The notes under the pieces were generated by a model. The model searched no databases. It saw only the letters and a program-made list of their open reading frames with translations, and was not told the DNA's origin. From assembly GCA_017380475.1 (NCBI GenBank), contig JAFODX010000216.1, positions 1-6,583 on the forward strand: a stretch of 6,583 bases of DNA. The letters are read 5' to 3'. This DNA is from Clostridia bacterium (lineage in GTDB: Bacteria; Bacillota; Clostridia; UBA1381). Below, piece after piece: positions 6,205 through 6,583 of the stretch; the stretch's first letter is position 1; each line of letters opens with the position of its first letter. Made by a program: the position numbers and the translations under genes.

Positions 6205-6583
6205 ATGAAAAAGAAAATTGTTTCATCAATCTTTGCAGTAGTATTTATAATTGCTATATTTGCTATTGCGATACTTACAGCCGGAAATAACTTCAACGGC
6301 ACATTCTGGGCGTTGATTCCGCCGTTTGTTGCAATTGCGCTTGCTCTTGTAACAAAAGAAGTGTATTCATCACTGTTTATCGGTATTGTGCTTGGTGGTT
6401 TATTTGCGGCAAATCTTAATCCGGTAGGTGCGCTTGATAATATCTTAAATGACGGATTAATCGCAGCAGTTTCAGGCACAGCGGGAATATTCATATTCCT
6501 CGTAATCCTTGGTGCAATGGTTGCACTTATCAACAAGGCAGGCGGTTCAGCTGCTTTCGGACGCTGGGCAGAGACACATATCA
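6205..6583 (+). CDS. NhaC-family Na+/H+ antiporter, N-terminal fragment (runs off the window)
   Basis: The first 126 residues of a polytopic membrane protein are visible; the gene continues past the end. The start at ATG 6205 follows AGGAGGT (6193-6199) by five bases. The ATG at 6200 is followed by a stop after one codon and is not the start. Hydrophobic segments lie at about 7-26, 35-50, 54-72 and 92-111. The stretches FWALIPPFVAIALALVTKEV (34-53), YSSLFIGIVLGG (54-65) and NKAGGSAAFGRWA (110-122) match the N-terminal part of the NhaC-type antiporter family (PF03553), which exchanges Na+ for protons or, in some members, carries organic acid or amino acid antiport. It has its own strong promoter and is separated from the upstream operon by a terminator, so a functional link with the enzymes is not shown. 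Which ion or solute it moves cannot be decided from this part. Confidence 0.85.
   Translation, partial: MKKKIVSSIFAVVFIIAIFAIAILTAGNNFNGTFWALIPPFVAIALALVTKEVYSSLFIGIVLGGLFAANLNPVGALDNILNDGLIAAVSGTAGIFIFLVILGAMVALINKAGGSAAFGRWAETHI

Noticed and set aside
6168..6536. 122-codon open frame on the minus strand
   Set aside because: It is the reverse complement of the antiporter gene and its leader, and has no promoter or RBS. The composition is that of an antisense shadow of a hydrophobic protein.

Overview
The window looks like chromosomal DNA of a moderately AT-rich gut-type Clostridia (Bacillota), probably near Ruminococcaceae/Oscillospiraceae. This is inferred from a class B sortase, strong GGAGG ribosome binding sites, TTGACA/TATAAT promoters, compact T-tailed terminators and an NhaC-family antiporter. 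All supported genes are on the + strand. There are no RNA genes, CRISPR arrays or insertion sequences, and no gene-free stretch longer than about 150 bases.

Layout: (1) 1-128, the C-terminal end of a class B sortase with its catalytic Cys and Arg. (2) 234-1805, a two-domain glycoside hydrolase family 3 protein of NagZ type without a signal peptide. It has its own promoter with a perfect palindrome between the -35 and -10, and its own terminator. (3) 1899-3236, a right-handed parallel beta-helix protein with its own promoter and terminator. It has lost about 59 N-terminal residues, and its only well-placed ATG is out of frame with the body. (4) 3368-4870, an intact tandem paralogue of that protein. 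(5) 4872-6053, a PF00144 serine hydrolase (class C beta-lactamase/esterase fold) that starts one base after the paralogue stops and is interrupted by a single in-frame TAG. It is followed by a terminator. (6) 6205 to the end, the N-terminal 126 residues of an NhaC-type Na+/H+ antiporter behind a near-consensus promoter.

How the genes may work together: GH3, beta-helix proteins and serine hydrolase all lack export signals, so they would act in the cytoplasm on an imported sugar-containing compound. The pairing of a NagZ-like GH3 with a PF00144 hydrolase recalls the NagZ-AmiE muropeptide salvage pair of Bacillus subtilis, but the beta-helix proteins have no place in that pathway. A small cytoplasmic glycan-degradation locus with an unknown substrate is equally possible. 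Two of the four enzyme genes carry lesions (a broken start and a nonsense codon), which suggests the locus is decaying, is phase-variable at the population level, or contains sequencing errors. The untruncated beta-helix paralogue is the best candidate for an undescribed enzyme family member.
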